DNA of 51,411 nucleotides from Streptomyces lateritius. GTDB taxonomy: Bacteria > Actinomycetota > Actinomycetes > Streptomycetales > Streptomycetaceae. The notes below the pieces were generated by a model. It did not search any database and was not told where the DNA came from. It saw nothing but the letters and a program-made list of their open reading frames with translations. Every line of letters starts with the position of its first letter. Position 1 is the first letter of the stretch. The DNA lies in contig NZ_BMTO01000001.1 in assembly GCF_014649715.1 (NCBI RefSeq), forward strand, positions 60,427 through 111,837, in the 5' to 3' direction. Position numbers and translations under genes: made by a program. Shown piece after piece: positions 33,868-43,814 of the stretch.

Positions 33868-34815
33868 TCAGCCGTCCGTCACCTGCTCCAGCGCGCGGCG
33901 CGTTTCCGGGCCGTACACGCCCTCGGGGTCCTCCTCGATGTGCATGTACGACTGGTAGCGCGCGACTCCCTCCTGGACGCGCCGGTTGTACTCCCCGTTC
34001 ATCGGGCCTTCGTACAGTCCGATCTCTCTCAGCCGCCGCTGGAGCTCCGTGACCTCCGGACCCGAGTCGCCGCGCCGCAGGGTGGGTTCTTCCTCGGCGT
34101 CCTGGGAGGGCGTCGAGGTCGGTCCGGGACCGTTTGTGCCGGTCGAGGGCGAAGGCGGACCGGCGGGGGCGTCGGCGGTGGCCGCCGTGGTCCGGACGGC
34201 CGACGCTGAAGGGGAGGGGGAAGGAGATGTGGAGCGTGACTCGGACGGCGAGGCGGCGGCCGGGGCGGAGCTCGGCGGCGCCGTGGACGACGCGGAGGGT
34301 GTCGACGTCGGGGCCTCGGACACCGCGACGTTCTCGGACGCGCTCGTCGTGACCGTGGGTACGGCCGCCCGGTCGTCCGTGTCGCCCTCGCCGTCCAGCA
34401 GGCCGGCCGCGAGCGCCGCCGTGCCGACGACGGCGACCGCGACGGCCGCCGCGAGCGCCACCAGCCCGCCCCGTCGCCGCGTGACCGGCCGCTCCCGCCC
34501 GAAGTCCTCGACGTATCCGAAGTCCTCGACGTGTCCGAGGTCCTCGACGTGCTGGGGGTGCGCGAAATGTTCGGGACGGCCGGAACGGGCGTCGGTGGCG
34601 GCCGGCGATTCGCCGGCAGCCGGGACAGGCGGAGGTGTCGGTATCGGAGCCGTAGGCGTGAGGGGTGCGGGCGGTGCCGGCGGTGGCTCGTGTGCGGCGT
34701 TCGATGCCGGCGTTTCCAGCGTCACGTACGGGCGGATCCGCAGCGGATCGAAATCCTGGCCGCAGGTGCAGTCCGGTCTGTGTACACCGCATTCAGGACA
34801 GACGTGTCCGACCAC
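33868..34815 (-). CDS. Membrane protein with zinc ribbon and peptidoglycan-binding domain
   Basis: A 315-residue protein. An N-terminal zinc ribbon (CPECG...CTCGQ, residues 6-20) is followed by a Pro-rich tract, three tandem HVED(L/F)G-like units (about 88-107), one membrane helix (about 117-140), a Ser/Thr/Pro-rich outer linker and a C-terminal PG_binding_1 domain (about 245-310: LRRGDSGPEVTELQRRLREIGLYEG). It spans the membrane with its zinc ribbon inside and the wall-binding domain outside. GTG 34815 follows GGGAGGGG. Confidence 0.8.
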   Translation of the reverse strand: MVGHVCPECGVHRPDCTCGQDFDPLRIRPYVTLETPASNAAHEPPPAPPAPLTPTAPIPTPPPVPAAGESPAATDARSGRPEHFAHPQHVEDLGHVEDFGYVEDFGRERPVTRRRGGLVALAAAVAVAVVGTAALAAGLLDGEGDTDDRAAVPTVTTSASENVAVSEAPTSTPSASSTAPPSSAPAAASPSESRSTSPSPSPSASAVRTTAATADAPAGPPSPSTGTNGPGPTSTPSQDAEEEPTLRRGDSGPEVTELQRRLREIGLYEGPMNGEYNRRVQEGVARYQSYMHIEEDPEGVYGPETRRALEQVTDG

Positions 34816-34923
34816 AGTGGGTCCCCTCCCAAGTCAACTGACAGTGATTATGCACAGTGGCTCGGCAGGCCATATGCGGACATAACGATCAGGATGGGGG
34901 TGTACGGACCGGAGGAGATGCCC

Positions 34924-36978
34924 ATGGCCCAGGAAGTACGTACGCCGGACGTAGGCGGCGGCCCCGCGCCGGGGGAGGGACACAGCCACCGCACCGTCCT
35001 CGTGGCGATCGGGGCGCTGCTGCTCGGCATGCTGCTGGCGGCACTCGACCAGACCATCGTCTCCACCGCCCTGCCGACCATCGTCAGCGAGCTCGGCGGC
35101 ATGGAGCACCTTTCCTGGGTGGTCACCGCCTACATGCTCGCCGCGACGGCCGCGACCCCCTTGTGGGGCAAACTCGGCGACCAGTACGGCCGTAAAAAGC
35201 TCTTCCAGACCGCCATCGTTCTCTTCCTCATCGGCTCCGCCCTCTGCGGCATCGCCCAGAACATGCCCCAGCTCATCGCCTTCCGCGCCGTCCAGGGCCT
35301 CGGCGGCGGCGGGCTCATGGTCCTGTCCATGGCGATCGTCGGCGACCTCGTCTCGCCCCGGGAGCGCGGCAGGTACCAGGGCCTGTTCGGCGCCGTCTTC
35401 GGAGCCACCAGCGTCCTCGGCCCGCTGCTCGGCGGAGTCTTCACCGAGCACCTCTCCTGGCGCTGGGTCTTCTACATCAACCTGCCCATCGGAGTCGTCG
35501 CCCTCTTCGTGATCGCCGCCGTGCTGCACATCCCGGTCCGCTCCACCCGGCACACCATCGACTACCTCGGTACCTTCCTCATCGCCTCGGTCGCCACCTG
35601 CCTGGTTCTCGTGGCCTCCCTCGGCGGTACGACGTGGGCGTGGGGCTCCCCGCAGATCATCGGACTGGCCGTCCTCGGAGTCGTCCTGCTGGTCTGGTTC
35701 GTGTACGTGGAGCGACGCGCGGCCGAACCCGTACTGCCCCTGAAGCTGTTCCGGACCCGGACCTTCACCCTCGTGTCGGTCATCAGCTTCGTCGTGGGCT
35801 TCGCGATGTTCGGCGCCATGACCTACCTTCCGACCTTCCTCCAGGTCGTGCAGGGCGTGACACCGACCATGTCCGGCGTCCACATGCTGCCGATGGTCCT
35901 CGGCATGCTCATCACCTCGACCGCCTCCGGCCAGATCGTCTCCCGCACCGGCCGCTGGAAGATCTTCCCCCTCGCGGGCACCGCGCTCACCGCCCTCGGG
36001 CTGCTGCTTCTCAACGAGCTGACCGAGACCAGTTCCACCTGGCAGATGAGCGTCTACTTCTTCGTCTTCGGAGCCGGCCTCGGCCTGGTCATGCAGGTGC
36101 TCGTGCTGGTGGTCCAGAACGCCGTCTCGTACGAGGACCTCGGCGTCGCCACCTCCGGGGCCACGTTCTTCCGCTCCATCGGCGCGTCCTTCGGCGTCGC
36201 CGTCTTCGGCACGATCTTCACCAACCGGCTCAACGCCAAGCTGGACGACGCCCTCGCCGGACAGTCACTGCCGCCCGGGACCGGGCCCGACCAGATCGCC
36301 GCGGACCCACGGACCGTCAGCGCCCTCCCGCCCGAGCTGCGCCCCCCGGTCCTGCACGCCTACGCGACCTCCATCACCGACGTCTTCCTCTACGCGGCAC
36401 CGGTGGTCCTCCTCGCCTTCGTCGTCGCCTGGTTCCTCAAGGAGGACAAGCTGCGCGGCTCGGTCACCGCCCCCGACACCAGCCAGACGCTCGCCTCCAA
36501 CCCGGTGGAACGCTCCTCGTACGACGAGTGCGCGCGGGCCCTGTCGGTGCTGGGCTCGCGCGAGGGGCGCAAGGCGATCTACGAGAAGATCACCGCGAAG
36601 GCCGGGCTCGACCTGCTGCCGGCCGCGAGCTGGCTGTTGCTGCGGATCCGCCGCCACGGGACCGTGGAACCCGCCCGGCTCGCCGAGACCGCCCCCGTAC
36701 CACTGCGGGCGATCACGGAGGCGGCCCGGCAGGTCGAGGAGCGGCACCTCGCCCGCCGCGAGGGGCTGCAACTGATCCTCACCGAGGAGGGCGTGGAGAC
36801 CGCGACCCGCCTGGCGAAGGCGCGCGAGGAGTCGCTCGCCGAACTGCTCGGCGACTGGTGGGGCCCGGACCGGCCGACGGACCTGGTGAAGCTCGTCGAG
36901 GAACTCACGGCCGAACTGAGCGGATCGGACGCGGAGCGACCCCACCTGCCCGAGCCGCCCCGCGACCATCACGCCTAG
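34924..36978 (+). CDS. MFS drug exporter (DHA2) with winged-helix-like tail
   Basis: A 684-residue protein. Residues about 25-515 form a 14-helix DHA2/EmrB-type exporter (ALDQTIVSTALPTI, WGKLGDQYGRKK, FRAVQGLGGGGLM, VLGPLLGG motif C). Residues about 530-684 are soluble and read like a winged helix (LDLLPAASWLLLRIRRHGTVEPARLAE, LTEEGVETATRLAKAREE), close to MarR/PadR proteins. ATG 34924 is chosen because GGAGG lies 8 nt upstream; ATG 34918 is too near. It exports drugs with proton influx; the tail may sense substrate or bind DNA. Confidence 0.85.
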   Translation: MAQEVRTPDVGGGPAPGEGHSHRTVLVAIGALLLGMLLAALDQTIVSTALPTIVSELGGMEHLSWVVTAYMLAATAATPLWGKLGDQYGRKKLFQTAIVLFLIGSALCGIAQNMPQLIAFRAVQGLGGGGLMVLSMAIVGDLVSPRERGRYQGLFGAVFGATSVLGPLLGGVFTEHLSWRWVFYINLPIGVVALFVIAAVLHIPVRSTRHTIDYLGTFLIASVATCLVLVASLGGTTWAWGSPQIIGLAVLGVVLLVWFVYVERRAAEPVLPLKLFRTRTFTLVSVISFVVGFAMFGAMTYLPTFLQVVQGVTPTMSGVHMLPMVLGMLITSTASGQIVSRTGRWKIFPLAGTALTALGLLLLNELTETSSTWQMSVYFFVFGAGLGLVMQVLVLVVQNAVSYEDLGVATSGATFFRSIGASFGVAVFGTIFTNRLNAKLDDALAGQSLPPGTGPDQIAADPRTVSALPPELRPPVLHAYATSITDVFLYAAPVVLLAFVVAWFLKEDKLRGSVTAPDTSQTLASNPVERSSYDECARALSVLGSREGRKAIYEKITAKAGLDLLPAASWLLLRIRRHGTVEPARLAETAPVPLRAITEAARQVEERHLARREGLQLILTEEGVETATRLAKAREESLAELLGDWWGPDRPTDLVKLVEELTAELSGSDAERPHLPEPPRDHHA

Positions 36979-37493
36979 GCGGCGGCTCCGTTCCCCGGAA
37001 CGCCCTGACGGGCCCCGAGTTCCTTGCCGTACCAGATCTCCATGTACGGGCCCTCGCAGTACGCCGGGATCTCCGCGTAACCATGGCGGGTGTAGAGCGT
37101 GCGGGCCTCGATGAGGTCCAGGCGGGTGTTGAGGACCATGCGGCGCGCGCCCAGTTCGGCCGCCGCCTCCTCCAGCGCGCGGAGGAGGGCGCCCGCGCCG
37201 CCGAGGCCGCGGAAGGACGGGCGGAGGAACACGCGCGTCAGCTCGGCCCGCTCCCCGTCCAGGAGCAGGACGCCGCCGCAGCCCGCCGGCCTGCCCTCGA
37301 ACCGGGCCACGAGGAACTGGCCTGTCGGCGGGGTCAGCAGCTCCACCCCGTCGTTCGTCAGCCCCTCGTCGATCTCCGCCTCCGTCGCGGGCCGCTTCCA
37401 GTACCGGCTCGCGACCTCGTCGTAGTACTCACGGCGCAGGGCGGTGGCGTCGGGGCCGTCGTGGCCCTCGGCGTGCATGGTCCAGGCGGTCAC
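36975..37493 (-). CDS. GNAT-family acetyltransferase
   Basis: A 172-residue GNAT enzyme with RVFLRPSFRGLGGAGALLRALEE as acetyl-CoA loop and ARTLYTRHGYAEIPAY at the end. GTG 37493 overlaps the upstream stop (GTGA); ATG 37478 is an alternative. The stop shares CTAG with the stop of the convergent exporter. Substrate unknown. Confidence 0.8.
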   Translation of the reverse strand: MTAWTMHAEGHDGPDATALRREYYDEVASRYWKRPATEAEIDEGLTNDGVELLTPPTGQFLVARFEGRPAGCGGVLLLDGERAELTRVFLRPSFRGLGGAGALLRALEEAAAELGARRMVLNTRLDLIEARTLYTRHGYAEIPAYCEGPYMEIWYGKELGARQGVPGNGAAA

Positions 37494-37825
37494 TTCGGCG
37501 ACGCCTGCTGCACGACCTCGAACGACCACAGGGTGGAGCCGGTCGCGGCGGGCTTCGGCCGGCCACCGCTCTCGCCCTCGGCGCCTCCCGAAGTGCCCTG
37601 GTGGGCGGCCTTCATGGAACCGCTCATCCAGTTCTGGAAGTCCTCCTCGCTGCGCCAGCGGGTGTAGACCAGGTACTGGTCCGTACCCTCCAGCGGGCGC
37701 AGCAGCTCGAACCACTCGAAGCCGTCGGAGCCCTCCACGGCCCCGGCGCGGGACGCGAAGCGCTGCTCGAGAACCTCGCGCTGGTCGGCCGGGACGGTCA
37801 GTACGTTGATCTTCACGATGCTCAT
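37490..37825 (-). CDS. MhuD-like heme-degrading monooxygenase
   Basis: A 111-residue ABM-fold protein aligned without gaps to mycobacterial MhuD through the key region: N7, R26, W66 and H75 fall at the same positions. MhuD and IsdG open the heme ring and release iron. The C-terminal LWSFEVV strand is present. No clear ribosome site precedes ATG 37825. It is coupled to the acetyltransferase gene. Iron recovery from heme is therefore the likely role; a quinone-type ABM oxygenase is less likely given the conserved triad. Confidence 0.75.
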   Translation of the reverse strand: MSIVKINVLTVPADQREVLEQRFASRAGAVEGSDGFEWFELLRPLEGTDQYLVYTRWRSEEDFQNWMSGSMKAAHQGTSGGAEGESGGRPKPAATGSTLWSFEVVQQASPK

Positions 37826-37837
37826 GAAGGGCAGGAT

Positions 37838-39061
37838 ATGGGTGGGACGGAACTGATCACGCGCGCGGGCGCGGTCCGCGCGCTCGCGGAGCGCTGGCTG
37901 CGGCTACTGAGCGACGGCGACGGCGACGGCGACGGTGGCGGTGGGGGTGGTGCGGAGGACTTCGTCTGCTCGCCGGCCGGACTGTGGCTGGCGCTCGGCG
38001 CGGTCGCCTCCGGAGCCCGGGACGGCGCCGCCGAGGAGTTGCGGGCGGTGCTCGGTGTCGCGGGAGCGGAGGCGGCCGACGCGGTGACGGCCGTGGGGCG
38101 CGAGCTGGCCGGGACGGACGCGCTGGACATGGCGACCGGCGTGTGGAGCGGCATTCCGCTGCTCCCCTCCTGGACCCGGGCACTGCCGGACGTGGGATCC
38201 GGGCCGCTGGGCCGGGACGCCCAGGCGCGGCTCGACGCCTGGGTACGGGAGGCCACCGCCGGCCGGATCGACCGGCTACCGCTCTCCCTGGACGGGTCCG
38301 AGGCGCTCGTCCTCGTCAACGCCCTCGCCCTGAAGGCTTCCTGGCAGGCCCGGTTCGCGCCGGCCCTCACGCGGGACGAGCCCTTCACGGACGCCGCAGG
38401 CGCCACCGTCGCCGTACCGACGATGCATCAGCGGCTGCCCGCACGGTGGGTCTGGACGGTGAGCGCGACGGGCGTGGGTGCGGCCGGCGTGGGCGCGGTC
38501 ACCGTGGTGGAGCTGCCGTGCGAGGGGGAGCGGGGAGCGCTGGTCCGTTTCGTCCTCGGACCGAAGGGCGCCGGTGCGGGTGCGGGGGTGGGCGCCGCCG
38601 AGGTGCTGGCCGCCGCCTGGGCGCCCCCCACCCGGCGGGAACACCTCGCCGCCGAGGCCGTCGACCTCGCCCTGCCACGCTTCTCGCTCCGTACGAAGAC
38701 CGATGTGCACGCCCGGCTCGGCGCACTCGGCGTCGGCCTGGCGACCCGGCCGGAGGCCGACTTCACCGGGCTCTCGGCCGAGCGGCCGCTGTGGATCTCC
38801 GCCGCCGCGCAGGAGGCCCTCGTCGAGGTCGCCGAGGAGGGAGTGGAGGCCGCCGCCGTCACCGCCGTCGCGATGACCCGCGGCGCCGCCCCGCCCCGGC
38901 ACCGGGTCGTCGAGCGGATCGCCTTCGACCGGCCCTTCGGAGTGGTCGTGCTCGACGCCTCCGGCGAGGTGCCGCTCCTCGTCGGCTGGCGGTCGAGCGC
39001 CCCCGGCCACTCCACCGGCCCCGCCTACTCCACGACGCGGGCGAGCAGCAGCCCGTCGTAG
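37838..39061 (+). CDS. Serpin-family protease inhibitor
   Basis: A 407-residue serpin without signal peptide. It has the shutter region FVCSPAGLWLALGAVASGA (about 45-65), LVLVNALALKASWQ in the middle and the C-terminal serpin signature DRPFGVVVLD (about 364-373). The reactive-loop hinge (about 329-345: EVAEEGVEAAAVTAVAM) has the small residues required for loop insertion, so it should be inhibitory. A DGDGDGDGGGGGG insert follows residue 28. It overlaps the convergent methyltransferase by 37 bp. Target protease unknown. Confidence 0.85.
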   Translation: MGGTELITRAGAVRALAERWLRLLSDGDGDGDGGGGGGAEDFVCSPAGLWLALGAVASGARDGAAEELRAVLGVAGAEAADAVTAVGRELAGTDALDMATGVWSGIPLLPSWTRALPDVGSGPLGRDAQARLDAWVREATAGRIDRLPLSLDGSEALVLVNALALKASWQARFAPALTRDEPFTDAAGATVAVPTMHQRLPARWVWTVSATGVGAAGVGAVTVVELPCEGERGALVRFVLGPKGAGAGAGVGAAEVLAAAWAPPTRREHLAAEAVDLALPRFSLRTKTDVHARLGALGVGLATRPEADFTGLSAERPLWISAAAQEALVEVAEEGVEAAAVTAVAMTRGAAPPRHRVVERIAFDRPFGVVVLDASGEVPLLVGWRSSAPGHSTGPAYSTTRASSSPS

Positions 39062-39693
39062 CCCTTCGTCCCCACCGTCTGGAACGCCGTCGCGTCCAAC
39101 CGGGGCTCGCGCGAGACGAGTTCGAACATCGCGCGGGTCCCGGTGATCGCCGCGTCGTCCGGATGCGGGGTGGCGACCCCGCCGCCGCGCACGACGTTGT
39201 CCACGATGATCACCGTGCCGGGGCGGGAGAGTTTCAGCGCCCACTCCACGTAGCGCGGGTTGTTGACCTTGTCGGCGTCGACGAAGACGAGGTCGAACGG
39301 GCCCGCGCCCTCCTCCTCCAGCCGCGGCAGGGTGTCCAGGGCCGCGCCCGTCCGGACCTCGACGATCTTGTCGAGCCCTGCCCGGGCGATGTTGGCGCGG
39401 GCCACGTCCGCGTGGACCGGGTTGTACTCCAGCGTGATCAACCGGCCGTCGGCGGGCAGCGCCCTGGCCATCCAGATCGTGCTGTAGCCGCCGAGCGTGC
39501 CGATCTCCAGGACGCTGCGGGCGCCCTGCGTCGCGACGAGCAGGTTCAGCAGCTTGCCCTGGTTGGGAGCCACGGCGATCTCGGGGAGTCCGGCGGCCGT
39601 GGAGTCGGCGAGGGTGGCGGCGAGCGCGTCGTCGGCGGGGGCGAGCAGATCCGTGATGTAGCGGTCGACGGCGGTCCACTGATCGTTGGTCAT
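39025..39693 (-). CDS. Class I O-methyltransferase
   Basis: A 222-residue SAM-dependent enzyme of the catechol/caffeoyl-CoA type. VLEIGTLGGYSTIWMA binds SAM, VDADKVNN and VDNVVRGGG carry the metal ligands. It methylates a hydroxyl of an unknown acceptor. ATG 39693 overlaps the DUF2330 stop (ATGA), so the pair is co-translated. Confidence 0.88.
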   Translation of the reverse strand: MTNDQWTAVDRYITDLLAPADDALAATLADSTAAGLPEIAVAPNQGKLLNLLVATQGARSVLEIGTLGGYSTIWMARALPADGRLITLEYNPVHADVARANIARAGLDKIVEVRTGAALDTLPRLEEEGAGPFDLVFVDADKVNNPRYVEWALKLSRPGTVIIVDNVVRGGGVATPHPDDAAITGTRAMFELVSREPRLDATAFQTVGTKGYDGLLLARVVE

Positions 39694-40790
39694 GCGGCCG
39701 AACGTACCCCAGCACGCGCTCGCCGGAACCGTACCGCCACGACGGTGCCGACCGCCGCCACCAGCGCGCCGGTCACCGCCAGGATCCAGACCGGGATGCC
39801 ACCGCCGACGGTGAGCAGCCGGTCGGTGTGGACGACCTCTTGGTACGGGGCGTCGGCGACCGTCCTCAGTTCGTGGTCGCCGTCGATGCGTGACGGCTCG
39901 GGGAAGTCCTGGTCGAGGGCGGTGAGGAAAGCCGGCCGCCCGCCGGTGAGCTCCGCGACGGGACCCGAACGGCCGGCGATCGCGCCCGCGTACGTGATCT
40001 CGGGCTTCGCTCCGCCGATGTCGCCGCGCGGCTCCATGCGGTGGTCGGCGAGGACGTACAGGCCGAGGGACTGCGGGGTCCGCGCCAGCCGCGAGAGCCG
40101 CATCGGGTAGACGAGCCGGTCGCTCGCGAAGGTGATCTTCAGCGGGTCGAGTTCGCCTCGCAGCACGGCACCGTCGGTCCCGTTCTCGGCAGCGGGTGCG
40201 AGGCGGATCGCGACGTACTCCCACTTCTGCTCGACGTACGGCTCCAGTTCGCCGGCCAGCCGGTCCGGCAGCTCGAAGCCGTTCTTCTCCAGCCAGCCGC
40301 TCAGCGCCTCGGGGTCGGTGGCCGTCAGCCGCGCCACGTCGAAGGGACCGAGCCGCTCGCGTCCGACGACCGCGACGTCCGCCGGGCTCCTGCCGGGCGG
40401 CGCGGCGCCCGCGCCGTCCGTGTCGTCGTCGGCGAAGGGCCAGTCGCGGCCCCGTGGCCAGAAATAGTGCCGTTCCCGGTAGACGGGCCGGGTCAGGCCT
40501 TCGAGCGCGTCGAAGAGCTCCGGGTCGCCGAGCTCGACGTCCGCCCTCCCGGGCACGGGCATGATCCAGGCGGCCCGCTGGGCGTTCCCGCGCACGGTGA
40601 AGCGCATGACGATCTGCTCCGTACGGCCGTCCCAGCGCACGGCCGAGGTCTCCCGGTCGACGCCGATCCGCTGCGACCGGTCCGGGATCATGGCCCCGCA
40701 GCCGCACGCGTGGGCCGGTGCGACGAGCGAGACCGACTGCAGCGCGAGCAGCGCGACGAGCATGGCCAGGATTCTCTGTGTCCCCCGCAT
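39690..40790 (-). CDS. DUF2330 exported membrane-anchored protein
   Basis: A 366-residue protein with a Sec signal (residues 1-28, ending APAHA) immediately followed by CGCG, a DUF2330 body (FTVRGNAQRAAWIMPVPG, VYPMRLSRLA) and a C-terminal membrane helix (about 332-355) with a basic tail. The outer domain is beta-rich. No clear ribosome site is seen at ATG 40790. Function of DUF2330 is unknown. Confidence 0.8.
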   Translation of the reverse strand: MRGTQRILAMLVALLALQSVSLVAPAHACGCGAMIPDRSQRIGVDRETSAVRWDGRTEQIVMRFTVRGNAQRAAWIMPVPGRADVELGDPELFDALEGLTRPVYRERHYFWPRGRDWPFADDDTDGAGAAPPGRSPADVAVVGRERLGPFDVARLTATDPEALSGWLEKNGFELPDRLAGELEPYVEQKWEYVAIRLAPAAENGTDGAVLRGELDPLKITFASDRLVYPMRLSRLARTPQSLGLYVLADHRMEPRGDIGGAKPEITYAGAIAGRSGPVAELTGGRPAFLTALDQDFPEPSRIDGDHELRTVADAPYQEVVHTDRLLTVGGGIPVWILAVTGALVAAVGTVVAVRFRRARAGVRSAA

Positions 40791-40888
40791 GCGGGGTCAG
40801 ACGCGGCCGACGAAGATCCGGTTCCGGACGGAGATCCGGCGAGAGCGGCGGGGGCCGGGCGTAGGGGGATGTGCCCCCGCCTCCCACG

Positions 40889-42232
40889 TCAGCCGGCCAC
40901 GCGGACCCGGAGTTCCTTGATCCCGTTCAGCCAGGCCGCGCGGAGCCGGCGCGGCTCGCCGACGAGGGTGAGATCGGGCAGTACGTCCGCGAGCGCGTTG
41001 AAGATCAGCTCGATCTCGTTGATGGCGAGGGACTTGCCGAGGCAGAAGTGCGGGCCTCCGCCGCCGAAGCCGAGATGCGGGTTCGGATCGCGGGTGATGT
41101 CGAAGTCCTCCGGGTTGCCGAAGACCTCGGGGTCGTTGTTGGCCGAGGAGTAGAACAGGCCGATCCGGTCGCCCTTGCGGATCTTCTGGCCGCCGAGCTC
41201 GGTGTCCTGGGTCGCCGTCCGCTGGAAGGAGACGACGGGGGTCGCCCAGCGCACGATCTCCTCCGCCGCGGTCGCGGGCCGCTCGCGCTTGAACAGCTCC
41301 CACTGGTCGGGGTGCGTCAGGAAGGCGTGCATGCCGTGGCTGATGGCGTTGCGGGTCGTCTCGTTCCCGGCCACCGCGAGCAGCAGCACGAAGAAGCCGA
41401 ACTCGTCCGAGGAGAGGTTGCCCTGGCCCTCGGCCGCGACCAGCTGGGTCACGATGTCCCCGGCCGGGCACTCCTTGCGGGCGGCGGCCATGTTCATCGA
41501 GTAGCCGATGAGCTCCATGGCGGCCTCGGCGCCGATCTCCTCCGTGATGGCGTACTCGGGATCGTCGTACCCGATCATCTTGTTCGACCAGTCGAAGATC
41601 CGGGAGCGGTCCTCCTGCGGTACGCCGATGAGTTCGGCGATCGCCTGGAGCGGCAGCTCCACGGCGACCTGCGTGACGAAGTCGAAGGACCCGTCCCCAC
41701 GGTCCCCGCCCTCCGCGTCGTTCGCGCCGTCCGCGCCCCCGCCCTCCGCGCCGCCCCGGCCGTTCGAGCTCCCCGAGCTCCCCGAGCTCCGCGCGCCGGC
41801 GTTCTGCTTCGCCTCCTCGACGATCGCCCGCGCCCGCGCGCGCAGGGCCGTCTCCAGGTTCCGGATCGCGCGCGGGGTGAAGCCGCGCTGGACGATCTGG
41901 CGGACCCGGGTGTGCTCCGGCGGGTCCATGTTGAGCATGATCAGTTTCTGGACCTCGATCTGGTCCCGGGTGATGTGCTCGTTGAAGCGGATGACGGCCG
42001 TGTTCTCGGTGGAGGAGAACAACTCCGGGTGCGTGGAGACGTACTTGACGTCCGCGTGGCGGGTGACGGCCCAGTAGCCCTCGTCGTCGAAGCCGGTGAC
42101 ACCGCGCGGCTGAGGGCACCACCAGACAGGCGCGGTCTGACGCAGCTGCGCGAACTCCGGGAAGGGGATGCGGCTCTGGAGCAGATCGGGGTCGGTGGCG
42201 TCGAACCCTTCGGGGAGGTGAGGGCAGGGCAT
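40889..42232 (-). CDS. CYP125-like steroid C26/C27 monooxygenase
   Basis: A 447-residue P450. Similarity to mycobacterial CYP125 is strong along the whole chain (PHLPEGFDATDPDLL, EVQKLIMLNMDPPEHTR, CELP-like VELPLQAIAELIGVPQEDR, FQRTA). Functional motifs are AGNETT (288-293), EIVR (325-328) and the heme loop FGGGGPHFCLG with C397. CYP125 oxidises the terminal methyl of cholesterol-type side chains. Residues 143-181 are a Gly/Ser/Ala/Asp-rich insert absent from the family. The start at 42232 has GGAG upstream; ATG 42292 is possible. Confidence 0.85.
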   Translation of the reverse strand: MPCPHLPEGFDATDPDLLQSRIPFPEFAQLRQTAPVWWCPQPRGVTGFDDEGYWAVTRHADVKYVSTHPELFSSTENTAVIRFNEHITRDQIEVQKLIMLNMDPPEHTRVRQIVQRGFTPRAIRNLETALRARARAIVEEAKQNAGARSSGSSGSSNGRGGAEGGGADGANDAEGGDRGDGSFDFVTQVAVELPLQAIAELIGVPQEDRSRIFDWSNKMIGYDDPEYAITEEIGAEAAMELIGYSMNMAAARKECPAGDIVTQLVAAEGQGNLSSDEFGFFVLLLAVAGNETTRNAISHGMHAFLTHPDQWELFKRERPATAAEEIVRWATPVVSFQRTATQDTELGGQKIRKGDRIGLFYSSANNDPEVFGNPEDFDITRDPNPHLGFGGGGPHFCLGKSLAINEIELIFNALADVLPDLTLVGEPRRLRAAWLNGIKELRVRVAG

Positions 42233-42317
42233 CGGCAACACACTCCATGTCTGAGACGAGCTTGTCCGGGAGGCGCTTGTCTGACGATCCATCAGAAGGT
42301 GCGAGGTGTCCGAAAGG

Positions 42318-43688
<1,371 letters not shown>

Positions 43689-43709
43689 CCGGCGCGGGGT
43701 CGGGGGAGT

Positions 43710-43738
43710 GGTTCCGGACGGCCGACGCGTCCGGAACC
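43710..43738 (+). terminator. Terminator of thiolase gene
   Basis: GGTTCCGGACG (43710-43720) and CGTCCGGAACC (43728-43738) form a perfect 11-bp stem with a 7-nt loop, 22 bp after the stop. Confidence 0.8.
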
Positions 43739-43766
43739 GCTCTCTCCGTCGCGCGTCCCCCGTCGC

Positions 43767-43814
43767 GCGTCAGCGCGTCAGCGCGTCAGCGCGTCAGCGC
43801 GTCAGCGCTTCAGC
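43767..43814. repeat. 8-bp tandem repeat, six units
   Basis: GCGTCAGC repeated five times followed by GCTTCAGC. The array covers the last codons and the stop of the nitronate monooxygenase gene; each unit carries TGA on the minus strand, so slippage would change the C-terminus only slightly. Confidence 0.85.

Noticed and set aside
43767..43814. CRISPR or iteron array
   Set aside because: Eight-bp head-to-tail units without spacers; a simple tandem repeat.
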